A stretch of DNA of 64,000 nucleotides from Bdellovibrionales bacterium RIFOXYC1_FULL_37_79 (GCA_001770015.1 MEQB01000067.1:1-64000), one strand, 5' to 3'. Shown: positions 42,301-50,833, counted from the first letter of the stretch. Made by a program: numbers and translations. Notes: a model not told the origin generated them from the sequence alone.

Positions 42301-43349
42301 GGTTACGCTTGATGGGGGCAAAAATTGGTCGTTTAGCAGAAATTTCCACAGTTTCTAAAATGACTCCTGACTTGACACTAATTGGTGATGGAAGTTTTTT
42401 TGCTGATGGTTCAATGATTGGCGGACTTCGTCTTTATAAAAACCATATTTTGCTTGCCCAAAATAAAATAGGCACCAGAAGTTTTGTTGGCAATAATGCG
42501 CTGTTGTCAGTTGGAAAAAATATGGGGGATAATTGCTTATTGGGTGTACTTTCCTCTGCGCCACAGGAGCATATCACTACTCCGGATCATTCTGAATGGT
42601 TGGGTGTCCCTTCTTTTTCTCTTCCCCATCGAAAGAAAATAACCTCTTTTGATATTACGCAGACTTTTAGCCCTACCGTTAAATTATATATTTACCGCTT
42701 TATTATTGATGGCATGAGGATACTGATTCCTAATTTTATTGCTCTGGCATCCTCCTGCATCCTTGTTGCATTTTTTTATTACGGATTTTATCATTTTAAT
42801 TTATCACAATTGTTAATCTTAAGTCCGCTAGTGGGAATAAGTTTAACGTTCATAGTTGCTCTCAGCGTTGTCATATTAAAAAAGATGATCATGGGAACAT
42901 TTAGGCCGGTAATCAAGCCACTCTGGTGCGTCTATGTTTGGTGTAATGAATTGATCAATGGCGTTTATGAGACTATTGCCGCACCACTATTATCCCCGAT
43001 GCTTGGTACTCCCTTTTTTAATGTTTATTTAAGGATGATGGGATGTAGAATTGGCAAACATGTCTATATGGGCACTACTTTATTTTCCGAATGGGATTTG
43101 GTTCAAATTGGTGATTACTCGGCGTTAAATGAAGGGGTGGTTATTCAAAATCATTTATTTGAAGATCGCATAATGAAATCATCTTATTTGAAAATTGGCA
43201 ACGAATGTTCTATTGGAAATATGTCGGTAGTTTTGTATGATAGTGATATTGGAGACAAAGCCAATATCCAGTCTTTGTCATTAGTTATGAAAGGTGATAA
43301 ATTGCCACCTAATACCAAGTGGGAAGGAATTCCAATTAGTGAAAGATAG
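39354..43349 (+). CDS. Pls/PosA-type single-module peptide synthetase
   Basis: A 1331-aa membrane-bound synthetase. Residues 25-530 are an adenylation domain: LAYILFTSGTTGHPKG, FDGSVEEIWMAF, VYGPTETT, YRSGDKV and the Lys in SGKADRKNLP. Residues 540-610 are a carrier domain with Ser569 in DLAGYSLLA as the phosphopantetheine site. From about 640 to the end are three repeats, each a membrane-helix pair followed by a left-handed beta-helix acetyltransferase-like segment (IGINSIINTT, IGDHCSIG; IGRLAEIS; IGKHVYMG, IGDYSALNEG). This layout is that of epsilon-poly-lysine synthase (Pls) and PosA. It likely polymerises an amino acid. Glu at the position after FDGSV would favour a basic substrate, a weak inference. 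Confidence 0.85.
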   Translation: MNTKWITPHKNINQISTNKVDDYAENTLYSLFEKTVDKFPNASALISEDVTVTYFQLDQRANQLANYLQTSGIGVGDFVAIYLDRSIKPIISIIAILKSGATYIPIDPSYPEERIKYILDHTGASLVISESGLADANNSKINCPVFILDDLAILNQYSSARLSDKRITAIPNDLAYILFTSGTTGHPKGIMTEHRNVVGFVHAFNQIIKINCTDRIYQGFSLGFDGSVEEIWMAFSNGASLVVSNPIAAKLPDEAARIMNLYAVTVFSTVPTFLGLIKQDIASLRLIILSGEKCPASLVDMWEKSERRILNVYGPTETTVNTTVKQCYRGQEITIGSPLVGYDLYILDDHMNPVRKGESGELYIGGVGVSRGYFNNEDLTQKTFVKNPFYQADGGSPILYRSGDKVCELENGEIQFYGRLDTQVKIRGFRVELSEIEAIINEAPHVKSVLVQPYQRSPSHLELAAYVISNCKKEDFDYQGILTLLKSRLPTYMIPSYLDLLDHFPMLASGKADRKNLPKPIKPLIDCNQSIELPGNQLEEQLVSAWKTIFQLDSISTEADFFLDLAGYSLLAVETISLLRTEYQINLSVRDLYHLKTIKKIAAHLGDEKNNNRDASVDRQEMASSAKDVFNSTAKWERLLCLVLQTVSLLFLYLYPVMLIGFFTWVGKQAIAGNVSYTSLVMISLFFILFGYPLHLLTGIALKWIIIGTYRAGKYPLWSLYYFRWWLASRIQAASGSALLVGTPMYSVYLRLMGAKIGINSIINTTHLGSFDLISIGDHCSIGQGSHLPGHRIENGMLMIAGCQVGNHCFIGDHCCLSLNTKMRDYSKLEDLSLLTDNQETEEGLSYLGSPAVIGEISLPEIKDDQSKAKPIFYSCCFLLALIGIQIIFLLLSLPLLAVLVAGFYWGKIGGLIGALFFDAVFGVIIFCLGIALVRKIIMPQTPTGIFKYYSLFYIRKWMMDKIFASSVGILHSLYTTIYLPTWLRLMGAKIGRLAEISTVSKMTPDLTLIGDGSFFADGSMIGGLRLYKNHILLAQNKIGTRSFVGNNALLSVGKNMGDNCLLGVLSSAPQEHITTPDHSEWLGVPSFSLPHRKKITSFDITQTFSPTVKLYIYRFIIDGMRILIPNFIALASSCILVAFFYYGFYHFNLSQLLILSPLVGISLTFIVALSVVILKKMIMGTFRPVIKPLWCVYVWCNELINGVYETIAAPLLSPMLGTPFFNVYLRMMGCRIGKHVYMGTTLFSEWDLVQIGDYSALNEGVVIQNHLFEDRIMKSSYLKIGNECSIGNMSVVLYDSDIGDKANIQSLSLVMKGDKLPPNTKWEGIPISER

Positions 43350-43370
43350 TAATGCTCATAGAAGATAATT

Positions 43371-44435
43371 ATGAATAATAAAATCAAATCTTTTGATGTG
43401 GCCCGTGGCTTTGCTTTATTTCTTATGGTTCATATCCATATTATGGAAGAATGTGCGTTACCAGATTTTACGGAATCTTTTTATGCTTTTATTATCCATC
43501 TTCTTTCCAGTCCTTTGACGGCCAGTCTTTTTGTGTTCATCATGGGAGTTTTTTTCCAAATTTCTGACAAACCTACCCTGAAATCATCAATCATTCGTGG
43601 CGTAAAACTAATAGCACTTGGTTATTTTCTTAATTTTATCCGCTTTACCTTGCCAGTTTATATTGCATTGAATTTGGATCTTTTCACCCTTGAGGATATT
43701 GCACCTAAAACTCCTTTATCATATATGAGGATCAATGATATTTTGCAATTTGCAGGTCTGGCACTTATCTTCATGGCGTTTGCTAAACGTTATTTTAAAA
43801 ATCCGCTTACCAATTTATTTTTATCCTTAATCTTTATAGCGGGATCACCTTTTCTGTGGGATTTTACGACCTCCAATATATACCTTGATTTGGTTTTAGA
43901 AAACTTTTGGGGGGATAGTGTTTATATGAATTTTCCATTCTTCCCCTGGATTGTTTTTCCGTTGCTGGGGATGACTTATGGAGCGATATTAAAAAAAGTC
44001 AAAGATACTTCTAGGTTTTTTTTATATTCTTTTATTCTGGGAGTAATCATGGTGCCGCTTGGCCTTTATTTATTTAGCCTGAATCCGGAATATATAAGCT
44101 TGCAGGCAATTCATGATTTTTCGGTGGGCTGCACGGATTATGATGTGATGATTTATATGATTGGAACTATTTTGCTCTTCATACCATTTTGTCACGGGCT
44201 CACCAAATATCTGCCTTCCAATTTTATTTTTGATCGCCTTTGTTATTGGAGTAAAAATGTTACCAGCTTTTATATTATTCATTGGATTCTAGTGGGGTGG
44301 CTGGCAATGGATATTAGTGATCCCTCTAGTTTTGGATCAATTGTATTGATTATACTAATTTTGATTGCCACCGATCGTTTGGTGATGTCTTGGAATGGAT
44401 TTAAACAAACTTATAAAATTAATAATCTAATCTGA
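43371..44435 (+). CDS. Membrane acyltransferase-like protein (DUF1624/HGSNAT type)
   Basis: A 354-aa protein with about nine to ten membrane helices. The N-terminal RSFDVARGFALFLMVHIH-type motif (here KSFDVARGFALFLM, HIH) and the later FVFIMGVFF and FFPWIVFPLLGMTYG are typical of the heparan-alpha-glucosaminide acetyltransferase / DUF1624 superfamily. Members move acetyl groups across a membrane to sugar amines, and the second His of HIH may be catalytic. It follows the Pls-like synthetase by 21 bp in the same direction, so it may modify or cap the polymer made there. Confidence 0.7.
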   Translation: MNNKIKSFDVARGFALFLMVHIHIMEECALPDFTESFYAFIIHLLSSPLTASLFVFIMGVFFQISDKPTLKSSIIRGVKLIALGYFLNFIRFTLPVYIALNLDLFTLEDIAPKTPLSYMRINDILQFAGLALIFMAFAKRYFKNPLTNLFLSLIFIAGSPFLWDFTTSNIYLDLVLENFWGDSVYMNFPFFPWIVFPLLGMTYGAILKKVKDTSRFFLYSFILGVIMVPLGLYLFSLNPEYISLQAIHDFSVGCTDYDVMIYMIGTILLFIPFCHGLTKYLPSNFIFDRLCYWSKNVTSFYIIHWILVGWLAMDISDPSSFGSIVLIILILIATDRLVMSWNGFKQTYKINNLI

Positions 44436-44501
44436 TTGATCTGTCTGGTATGTAAAATGATTGAAATCTTTACTGCTTTTATTTTGTCAAAAATTTGTTT
44501 G

Positions 44502-44522
44502 ATATAGGGTGGGGGGTATGCT
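44502..44522 (+). promoter_or_regulatory. G6-centred CsoR/RcnR-type operator
   Basis: The sequence TAGGGTGGGGGGTATGCTA, about 15 nt before the CsoR-family gene, has a G6 core flanked by TA-rich half sites. This is the hallmark of CsoR/RcnR-family operators. It probably binds the repressor encoded next to it. Confidence 0.55.
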
Positions 44523-44533
44523 AGCTTTGGTTT

Positions 44534-44806
44534 ATGAAACAAAAACATAATCTAAAAAGACGTAAAGAGACGTTGGATCATTTGAGCCGTATTGTAGGTC
44601 AGATTGAAGGATTGAAAAGAATGTTTGAGGAGAATGAAGAATGCATTAAAATTGCTTCACTCACCACTTCAATTGCCAAGTCTTTTGATAGTCTGAGACT
44701 TAGAACATTAGAAGGTTTTGTAGTTCATCAACTTCTTGGTAACAAATCAATTTCCAAAGAAAAATTAAAACAGTTTCAAGACCTTTTGAAACTTCAAAGG
44801 AAGTGA
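44534..44806 (+). CDS. CsoR/RcnR/FrmR-family repressor with non-canonical ligands
   Basis: A 90-aa all-helical DUF156 protein. The family core is RIVGQIEGLKRMFEENEECIKI, with the conserved Cys37, followed by a long helix. Normally the motif Gly-His-Leu-x-x-His/Cys supplies the next two ligands. Here it reads Gly-Phe62-Val-Val-His65-Gln66, so the His and the His/Cys are replaced and a His appears one place earlier. It therefore may sense another metal, persulfide or aldehyde, or use N-terminal His5. It heads the ABC-LolA-barrel-permease operon and likely represses it. Confidence 0.8.
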   Translation: MKQKHNLKRRKETLDHLSRIVGQIEGLKRMFEENEECIKIASLTTSIAKSFDSLRLRTLEGFVVHQLLGNKSISKEKLKQFQDLLKLQRK

Positions 44807-44816
44807 GGGGCCTAAT

Positions 44817-45518
44817 ATGAGTTTTATAAAATTGGATTCAGTTGGAAAAATTTATGTTAGTGGAGAACTCACTGTTCCTGCGATAAAGGACATTTCTCTT
44901 GAAATTAATGAAGCTTCATTTGTCTCCTTTGTGGGGCCATCAGGGAGCGGGAAAAGTACGCTGTTAAATTTACTTGGTTGTCTTGATCAACCTTCTAAAG
45001 GCTCTGTTTCAATTAATGGAACTCTTGTCAATAAATTAAACCAACTGGAAAGAGCAAATTTTAGAGGAAAAAATATCGGCTTTATTTTTCAAAACTTTAA
45101 TTTACTTCCGGTGCTTACAGTCTTTGAAAACGTTGAATACCCATTATTTATGGTTCAAGATATACCCAAAGAAGAGAGAAAAAAACGAGTGCTTAATTTA
45201 TTGGAAAAAGTAGGAATGCTAGATCAAAAAAACAAGTATCCCAATCAGCTTTCCGGTGGGCAAAAACAACGAGTGGCAGTGGCACGGGCACTTGTCACAT
45301 CTCCCAAGGTGGTTTTGGCGGATGAACCAACTGCCAATCTGGATAGTGTAACAGCATTTCAGGTAATCAAGGTGCTTCATCATATGCGAGATGCGTTTGG
45401 CACAACGTTTGTGTTTGCCACCCATGATCCCAAAATAGTGAAAGAAGCGGAAGTTATCTACACATTGGAGGATGGCCAGATTAAAAACCACGAAATAATG
45501 GCAAAGGAATCAAAATGA
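44817..45518 (+). CDS. ABC transporter ATPase, LolD/MacB type
   Basis: A 233-aa ATPase with Walker [11 protein letters not shown]-loop [18 protein letters not shown], signature [15 protein letters not shown] and Walker [13 protein letters not shown]. The [15 protein letters not shown] region marks the LolD/MacB/FtsE branch, which powers envelope export by mechanical pull and not cargo transport across the membrane. It begins 11 nt after the CsoR-type gene and overlaps the permease start by 4 nt. Confidence 0.9.
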   Translation: MSFIKLDSVGKIYVSGELTVPAIKDISLEINEASFVSFVGPSGSGKSTLLNLLGCLDQPSKGSVSINGTLVNKLNQLERANFRGKNIGFIFQNFNLLPVLTVFENVEYPLFMVQDIPKEERKKRVLNLLEKVGMLDQKNKYPNQLSGGQKQRVAVARALVTSPKVVLADEPTANLDSVTAFQVIKVLHHMRDAFGTTFVFATHDPKIVKEAEVIYTLEDGQIKNHEIMAKESK

Positions 45519-46759
45519 GTAATCTGTCAGGAATAATAAGGATTGGAGTACGAAATCTCATGCGTTATAAGCGGCGTACACTATTAACGGGCTCACTGAT
45601 TGTGATGGGGGTGGTTTTGGTCATTGTTTTTGGAGGGTTGGCAACAACTTTTAAATCATCTGTGATCGGTGTTATAACCAATTCTAGTCTTTCTGATATG
45701 CAGATTCATAAAAAAGGTTACGTCGAGTCAGTTGATAACTTACCCCTTGATATTTATTTAAATCCTTTTCAGATGAAAAAAGCTGAAATGATCTTAAATG
45801 AAAATAAAAAGATCTTGGCTTACAGTCCAAGAATCCGTTTCGGGGCAATGATTAGCAATTATATAAAGACTTCCAGTATACGTATGACTGCGATTTATCC
45901 TAGCAATGAAAGTAAAACGTGTGTAGGACTTACTTCTCGAATTAAAGGAATTAAAAATCCTGAACAATTTGTAAATAAAGGTGAGGTGGTTTTGCCTGAG
46001 ATTTTGTTTAAGGGACTTTCCTTAAAAATAGGGGATGAGGTAGTCATACTTTCTACAAATCGAGAAGGTGCTGTTAATGGTGTTCCATTAAAAATAGCGG
46101 GTGTTATTGAAAGTGTAATGGGACCGTCGGGTAAAGATGGCTATATCCATATTGAAGATGCTAAAGATATTTTAAGAATGGATGAAATCAATATTTCTGA
46201 AATTGCCATTCATGTTCAAAAATTCGATGAATTAAAAAATATTAAAAAAGAAATAGCCAAGGCACTGGGAGTTACAAGTACCGAGCAGGTTTTTGAAGTG
46301 CATTCCTGGGATCAATTGGCTCCTTTTTCTAATATTGCTAAAATGATTGATGTTCTTATTATTATGGTTCGCTTGATTTTGATATCTATTGTTTTGATTA
46401 GTGTGATGAATATTATGATGATGTCAGTATATGAGAGAACTAATGAAATCGGAACTATTGCGGCCATGGGGACTGTCCCCCATAAAATATTACAGATTTT
46501 CCTTACAGAAGGTGTTGCGCTTGGACTGGGTAGTGCGGTGATCGGTTCTATGATTGGGGTAGGCATTTTGCTAACACTTAATTTGAGTAATTTGACATTT
46601 AAATTCCATACGATACAGATTTTACTTGCTCCCAGTATTTTGTGGGGGGATGTTTTCTGGACTATTTTTATTGTGTTACTTATTTCCATTTTAGGTGGGT
46701 TTTGGCCGGCGTATAAGGCGTCAAAAATGGAACCAGTAGATGCATTGAGGCACGTATGA
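45515..46759 (+). CDS. ABC permease, FtsX/LolC/MacB family
   Basis: A 414-aa protein with one N-terminal membrane helix (TLLTGSLIVMGVVLVIVFGG) and a large periplasmic MacB-type domain (about 45-270). Three C-terminal helices contain MMMSVYERTNEIGTIAAMG, which is the FtsX signature, and end PAYKASKMEPVDALRHV. That terminus is typical of LolC/E and MacB. With the ATPase it should pull a lipidated or hydrophobic substrate out of the inner membrane. It overlaps the following LolA-like gene by 4 nt. Confidence 0.88.
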   Translation: MSNLSGIIRIGVRNLMRYKRRTLLTGSLIVMGVVLVIVFGGLATTFKSSVIGVITNSSLSDMQIHKKGYVESVDNLPLDIYLNPFQMKKAEMILNENKKILAYSPRIRFGAMISNYIKTSSIRMTAIYPSNESKTCVGLTSRIKGIKNPEQFVNKGEVVLPEILFKGLSLKIGDEVVILSTNREGAVNGVPLKIAGVIESVMGPSGKDGYIHIEDAKDILRMDEINISEIAIHVQKFDELKNIKKEIAKALGVTSTEQVFEVHSWDQLAPFSNIAKMIDVLIIMVRLILISIVLISVMNIMMMSVYERTNEIGTIAAMGTVPHKILQIFLTEGVALGLGSAVIGSMIGVGILLTLNLSNLTFKFHTIQILLAPSILWGDVFWTIFIVLLISILGGFWPAYKASKMEPVDALRHV

Positions 46760-47496
46760 AAAAATTATTTCCTATAATTATGTCGGTGGTTTTGATATTT
46801 TTAACAGAGGGTGCCTGGGCAGTTGAAGATGCTAACGAAATTTTAAAAATAATTGATAAAAACCTGATGCCTGATTCTTACGAGACTTACCGGCAACTTA
46901 TTAATGAGGAACCTGATGGCAAGAAAAAAGAGTTTACTTTTTTCACACTTAAAAAGGGGAAGGATAAAATCGCAATGCTTTATCTATCTCCTGCAAGTGA
47001 GAAGGGAAGATCGACTCTTCGTTTGGGTGATAATATGTGGCTTTTTATTCCAAATGTAAACAAGCCAGTCCGAATTACAAGCCTTCAGTCTGTTGTCGGT
47101 GGGGTTTTTAATAATGCTGATATTATGACTTTGGATTATAGCGAGGAATATGACGCTACCATTGAATCAAAAACTGGCGCAGAGTATATTTTGACGTTAA
47201 AAGCAAAAACCAAAACAGTCGCGTACGATAAGCTTAGAATGTGGGCCACCAAGGATAAGAAAATTCTTAAAAAAGTCGAATGTTACGGAGCAAGTGGTAT
47301 GCTCATTAAAACTCTTGAATTTAAAAATGATAAAGATTTTGGCAATGGTCTTGTTCGTCCTTCGGTGGTTGAAACCTATAGTCCTTTGTATAAGGGCTAT
47401 AAGTCATTTATGATCTACCAAAAAGTAAAGGCCAGACAAGTCCCCGATGAAGCATTTACTCAGCAATTTATGAATCGACTTGGACAGCTTCGATGA
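46756..47496 (+). CDS. Periplasmic LolA-like lipid/lipoprotein carrier
   Basis: A 246-aa exported protein with signal peptide MKKLFPIIMSVVLIFLTEGAWA. It matches the outer-membrane lipoprotein-sorting (LolA-like, PF17131) pattern. It has KGKDKIAMLYLSPASEKGR, LRLGDNMWLFIPNVNKPVRI and TLDYSEEYDATIES, then a half-barrel C-terminus (LEFKNDKDFGNGLVRPSVVE). In such operons it would receive substrate from the LolC-like permease and carry it across the periplasm. It overlaps both neighbours by 4 nt. Confidence 0.85.
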   Translation: MKKLFPIIMSVVLIFLTEGAWAVEDANEILKIIDKNLMPDSYETYRQLINEEPDGKKKEFTFFTLKKGKDKIAMLYLSPASEKGRSTLRLGDNMWLFIPNVNKPVRITSLQSVVGGVFNNADIMTLDYSEEYDATIESKTGAEYILTLKAKTKTVAYDKLRMWATKDKKILKKVECYGASGMLIKTLEFKNDKDFGNGLVRPSVVETYSPLYKGYKSFMIYQKVKARQVPDEAFTQQFMNRLGQLR

Positions 47497-48770
47497 AAAT
47501 TCTTATCCTGGTCTTGGTAGTTGTTTTACATTCTTTTGTGGCAGCAGACGAAAATACTCCCCTACCATTCAACACAAGTAATGAAACGCTCGTCAATAAG
47601 TTAGAATGGAGTGGAAACTTGGATGTTAAATATGCCTTGCTTCATAGCAGGCAAAATTCTTCAATCTATAAAATATTGAATTATCAGCAGCAAGATACCT
47701 CCTCATTTTTATCCCAATTTCGTCTGGAACCTTATATTAATACCGATTATGTTGCCAGGCAGACGTCTTTCCACTTGAAAAGTCACGGAAAGTTTTACAG
47801 TGAAGAGGATTCACAACTTGATTTATTAGAGTTGTATGGAAGCGTTAATCCGTCTTTTGGCTCATCGTTGACCGGAGGGAAACGGGCGTTTAGTTGGGGA
47901 AAGGGGTATGCTTTTAATCCGGTGGGATATGTTAACCCACTTAAAGATCCTGAAAATCCAGAGTTGATTCAAACCGGAATTATTTCTATTTCAGGTGAAT
48001 ATACTAAAAGTATTACTTCCGATGTTTTAAAAACGATGGCGCTGACAGCAGTTATTATACCGGCCACTGCAACACTTAATCACAGCGGTGAATTTGATAA
48101 TACTGACCTGGCGGTCAAAAGTTATTTTTTATTGTGGGATACCGACGTCGACATTTTATGGTTTGCCAGTAAAGTAAATGCCCGACAAATAGGCTTAGAT
48201 TTTTCTAGAAACATTTATGAAAATATCGAAGTTCATGGAGAGTTTAGTACATTTACCCATGCCCAAAGAAATCTTGTCAAGAGTGGTACACTAGGTAGTG
48301 ATATCACCTCGGGAAGCTCTTATCTCTTTGGTATGCGATATTTGAATACACTTAATACGACGTTGATTGCAGAATACTACCATAATGGCATGGGTCTTAC
48401 CAAATCTGAATTTGATACTTATAGGAATTATCTTGATAACGTTCTTGCATCAAATAATGATCAGACTATCTTGCAAACACAACGGACTGTTAAGACCAAT
48501 TTTCAAAAACCAGTCTTAATGAGGGATTATCTGTATCTCAAAATAACCCAGCCCGAGCCATTTAACTGGGTTTATTTTACACCTTCTCTTTATTCAATCA
48601 TCAACTTGCTCGATAAAAGCTTTTCTTTGTCAGCACCCCTTAGTTATAAGCCAATTACCAATTTTGAATATGTTTTTACGCCCACATTTTTTGTTGGTAG
48701 CAATAATTCTGAATTTGGGGAAAAACAATACGGACAACGGTATGAGATGTGGTTGAGGTTTTTCTTTTAA
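47493..48770 (+). CDS. Predicted outer-membrane beta-barrel protein
   Basis: A 425-aa exported protein with signal peptide MKILILVLVVVLHSFVAA. The mature part consists of amphipathic strands with aromatic belts (FRLEPYINTDYVA, GGKRAFSWGKGYAF, YEMWLRFFF). The terminal Phe is the standard outer-membrane targeting signal. GKRAFSWGKGYAFNPVGYV recalls outer-membrane partners of MMPL/RND and Lol-type hydrophobic-compound exporters. It overlaps the LolA-like gene by 4 nt and is likely its outer-membrane acceptor. Confidence 0.75.
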   Translation: MKILILVLVVVLHSFVAADENTPLPFNTSNETLVNKLEWSGNLDVKYALLHSRQNSSIYKILNYQQQDTSSFLSQFRLEPYINTDYVARQTSFHLKSHGKFYSEEDSQLDLLELYGSVNPSFGSSLTGGKRAFSWGKGYAFNPVGYVNPLKDPENPELIQTGIISISGEYTKSITSDVLKTMALTAVIIPATATLNHSGEFDNTDLAVKSYFLLWDTDVDILWFASKVNARQIGLDFSRNIYENIEVHGEFSTFTHAQRNLVKSGTLGSDITSGSSYLFGMRYLNTLNTTLIAEYYHNGMGLTKSEFDTYRNYLDNVLASNNDQTILQTQRTVKTNFQKPVLMRDYLYLKITQPEPFNWVYFTPSLYSIINLLDKSFSLSAPLSYKPITNFEYVFTPTFFVGSNNSEFGEKQYGQRYEMWLRFFF

Positions 48771-48779
48771 AGGCGGGAG

Positions 48780-49256
48780 TTGCATATGATTTTTCTTCTG
48801 TCGCTTACTATTATTTCGGTTTTGTTTTCTTATATGTTTGATCGAAAAAAAACATACCAAGGTATTTTGAAGGGACTAAAAATGTTTTGGGGAATTTTTC
48901 CCGACTTGGTTTTGATTTTGGTTGTTGCTTCGTTGATACTTGGGTTGTTATCCCGGGAAATGATTGCCCAATACGTTGGGCAAGATTCTGGCGTTTGGGC
49001 AACCATCATGGCCGCTATCATTGGCTCAGTGGCACTTATACCTGGGTTTATTGCCTTTCCTCTGGCAGCTTTTTTAAAAGAGGCAGGAGTTTCTATAAAC
49101 GTTCTTGCCGTTTTTATTACCACCCTCATGATGGTGGGGATTATAACCTTTCCCATCGAAGTGAAGTTTTTGGGATTTAAGGCGGCTCTGCTAAGAAATG
49201 TCTTAAGTTTTGTGGGAGCGTTAGTGATTGGTCTTTTGATGGGGGTTTTTCTATGA
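48780..49256 (+). CDS. Half-size COG0701-like permease, first half
   Basis: A 158-aa protein with four or five membrane helices and GGGAG before the ATG. The core YVGQDSGVWATIMAAIIGSVALIPGFIAFPLAAFLKEAG (given here only as landmarks) corresponds to one repeat of the ArsP/YraQ permease fold. The next gene encodes the other repeat (HIGKDSGIKG...GPLYGAFPVAAML) and overlaps by 4 nt. Together they would form a heterodimer equal to the usual two-repeat protein. The substrate is unknown. Confidence 0.75.
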   Translation: MHMIFLLSLTIISVLFSYMFDRKKTYQGILKGLKMFWGIFPDLVLILVVASLILGLLSREMIAQYVGQDSGVWATIMAAIIGSVALIPGFIAFPLAAFLKEAGVSINVLAVFITTLMMVGIITFPIEVKFLGFKAALLRNVLSFVGALVIGLLMGVFL

Positions 49257-49774
49257 GACCAAAATCAAAAGTGATTTTTAAATTGATTGTGATTTTAATT
49301 ATTGTACTTTCTGTCATGATTGCTAAAATCACCGGCCAAACTTTTGCAATTTCAGCGGAAATATATTTTAAAAATTTTATACTTGAAATGATTCTTTTCC
49401 TTCCTCTTATCTTTATTCTTATTGGACTTCTGGATTTTTGGCTACCGGATAGCCTGGTGGAATCTCATATAGGAAAGGATTCTGGAATTAAAGGTAGCCT
49501 TTGGATTATTTGTTTGGCAATGCTGGCTGCAGGGCCGCTCTATGGAGCTTTTCCAGTCGCAGCAATGCTTTGGAAAAAGGGATCAAGTATTAGAAACATT
49601 TTTATTTATATCGGGGCTTTCTCAACCCTGAAAATTCCTATGCTGACTTTCGAAACTAGTTTTCTGGGTTGGAAATTTACACTTTTAAGAACAGCTATCA
49701 CCTTGCCGGTTTTTATAGTCATTGCTTTTATATTGGAATATTTTCTTGAAAAAAATGATTTTTCGGTAAATTAA
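49253..49774 (+). CDS. Half-size COG0701-like permease, second half
   Basis: A 173-aa protein with an N-terminal helix and four more. HIGKDSGIKGSLWIICLAM and AAGPLYGAFPVAAMLWKKG align with the YVGQDSG and IPGFIAFPLAAFLKEAG segments of the preceding gene, so the two are diverged repeats. The start overlaps the previous stop by 4 nt (ATGA). It is the last gene of the CsoR-led operon and converges with asnA. Confidence 0.75.
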   Translation: MRPKSKVIFKLIVILIIVLSVMIAKITGQTFAISAEIYFKNFILEMILFLPLIFILIGLLDFWLPDSLVESHIGKDSGIKGSLWIICLAMLAAGPLYGAFPVAAMLWKKGSSIRNIFIYIGAFSTLKIPMLTFETSFLGWKFTLLRTAITLPVFIVIAFILEYFLEKNDFSVN

Positions 49775-49792
49775 TTCTTTCTGGATAAATTC

Positions 49793-50833
49793 TCACAAAA
49801 GAATAATATTATTCTTAGCACATTTTTTATTCATATCATCTGGCCATATGCTGGCCTGAATCTCTCCAATATGGGCCTTTTGTAAGTAAAACATACATAG
49901 CCGGGATTGACCGATCCCTCCTCCGATGGATAGAGGTAATTCATCATTAAGTAATTTTTTATGGAATAGACAGTTCATTTTATCCTCTTGGTTTCTGATT
50001 TTGAGTTGCCTGGCAAGAGCGACCTTATCAACTCTTATTCCCATGGATGACAATTCAAAAGCCATATCCAACAAAGGATTCCACACAATAATATCTCCGT
50101 TTAACCCTGGATAGCCATTATCATTGATAGTGGACCAATCATCGTAATCTGGGGCCCTGCCATCATGACTTTGACCATTACTGAGTACTCCACCAATACC
50201 AATGATAAAAACGGCTCCGTATTCCTTGGCTATTTTATCTTCTCTTTCCTGAGGTGATAGCGCAGGGTACTTTGTTAACAATTCCTCTGCGTGAAAAAAA
50301 GTGATATTTTCTGGGAGAAACGGTGTGATTTGTGGATGTTCTCTGGCAATAAAAAGTTCTGTTCGCTTAATGGCTTCATAAATTTTTTTGACTGTTAGTT
50401 TTAAAAAAGGAATGGTTCTTTCATTGGCGGTGATAACTTTTTCCCAGTCCCATTGATCGACATAAAGAGAGTGAATGTTATCTAATTCTTCATCGGCCCT
50501 TATGGCATTCATGTCGGTATAAATTCCAGCACCGCATGGAATTTGATGGTGTGCAAGTGCCATTCTTTTCCATTTTGCCAGCGAGTGGACAATTTCTGCT
50601 TCTGTTTCATGCAATCCTTTGATCTTGAAGGTTACCGGTCTTTCTGTCCCGTTAAGGTCGTCGTTAATTCCAGTTCCTTTAAGTACAAATAAAGGAGCGG
50701 TCAGTCGCTCTAAATTTAATTCAAGAGATAGATTTAGTTGAAAAAAATCTTTTATCTGTTTAATTGCCTTTTCGGTCTGGTTGATGGTCAACGATGGACG
50801 ATAATTGGACGGAATGTAAAATCCTCTTGGCAT
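49793..50833 (-). CDS. asnA: Aspartate-ammonia ligase (asparagine synthetase A)
   Basis: A 346-aa enzyme slightly longer than E. coli AsnA (330). It matches along its length: LNLERLTAPLFV near the start, NDDLNGTERPVTF, HSLAKWKRMAL, MNAIRADEELDNIHSLYVDQWDWEK, and the C-terminal SIGGGIGQSRLCM. It makes asparagine from aspartate, ammonia and ATP in the cytoplasm, with a fold related to class II aminoacyl-tRNA synthetases. It stands alone between convergent permease genes and a UPF0114 gene. Confidence 0.95.
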   Translation of the reverse strand: MPRGFYIPSNYRPSLTINQTEKAIKQIKDFFQLNLSLELNLERLTAPLFVLKGTGINDDLNGTERPVTFKIKGLHETEAEIVHSLAKWKRMALAHHQIPCGAGIYTDMNAIRADEELDNIHSLYVDQWDWEKVITANERTIPFLKLTVKKIYEAIKRTELFIAREHPQITPFLPENITFFHAEELLTKYPALSPQEREDKIAKEYGAVFIIGIGGVLSNGQSHDGRAPDYDDWSTINDNGYPGLNGDIIVWNPLLDMAFELSSMGIRVDKVALARQLKIRNQEDKMNCLFHKKLLNDELPLSIGGGIGQSRLCMFYLQKAHIGEIQASIWPDDMNKKCAKNNIILL

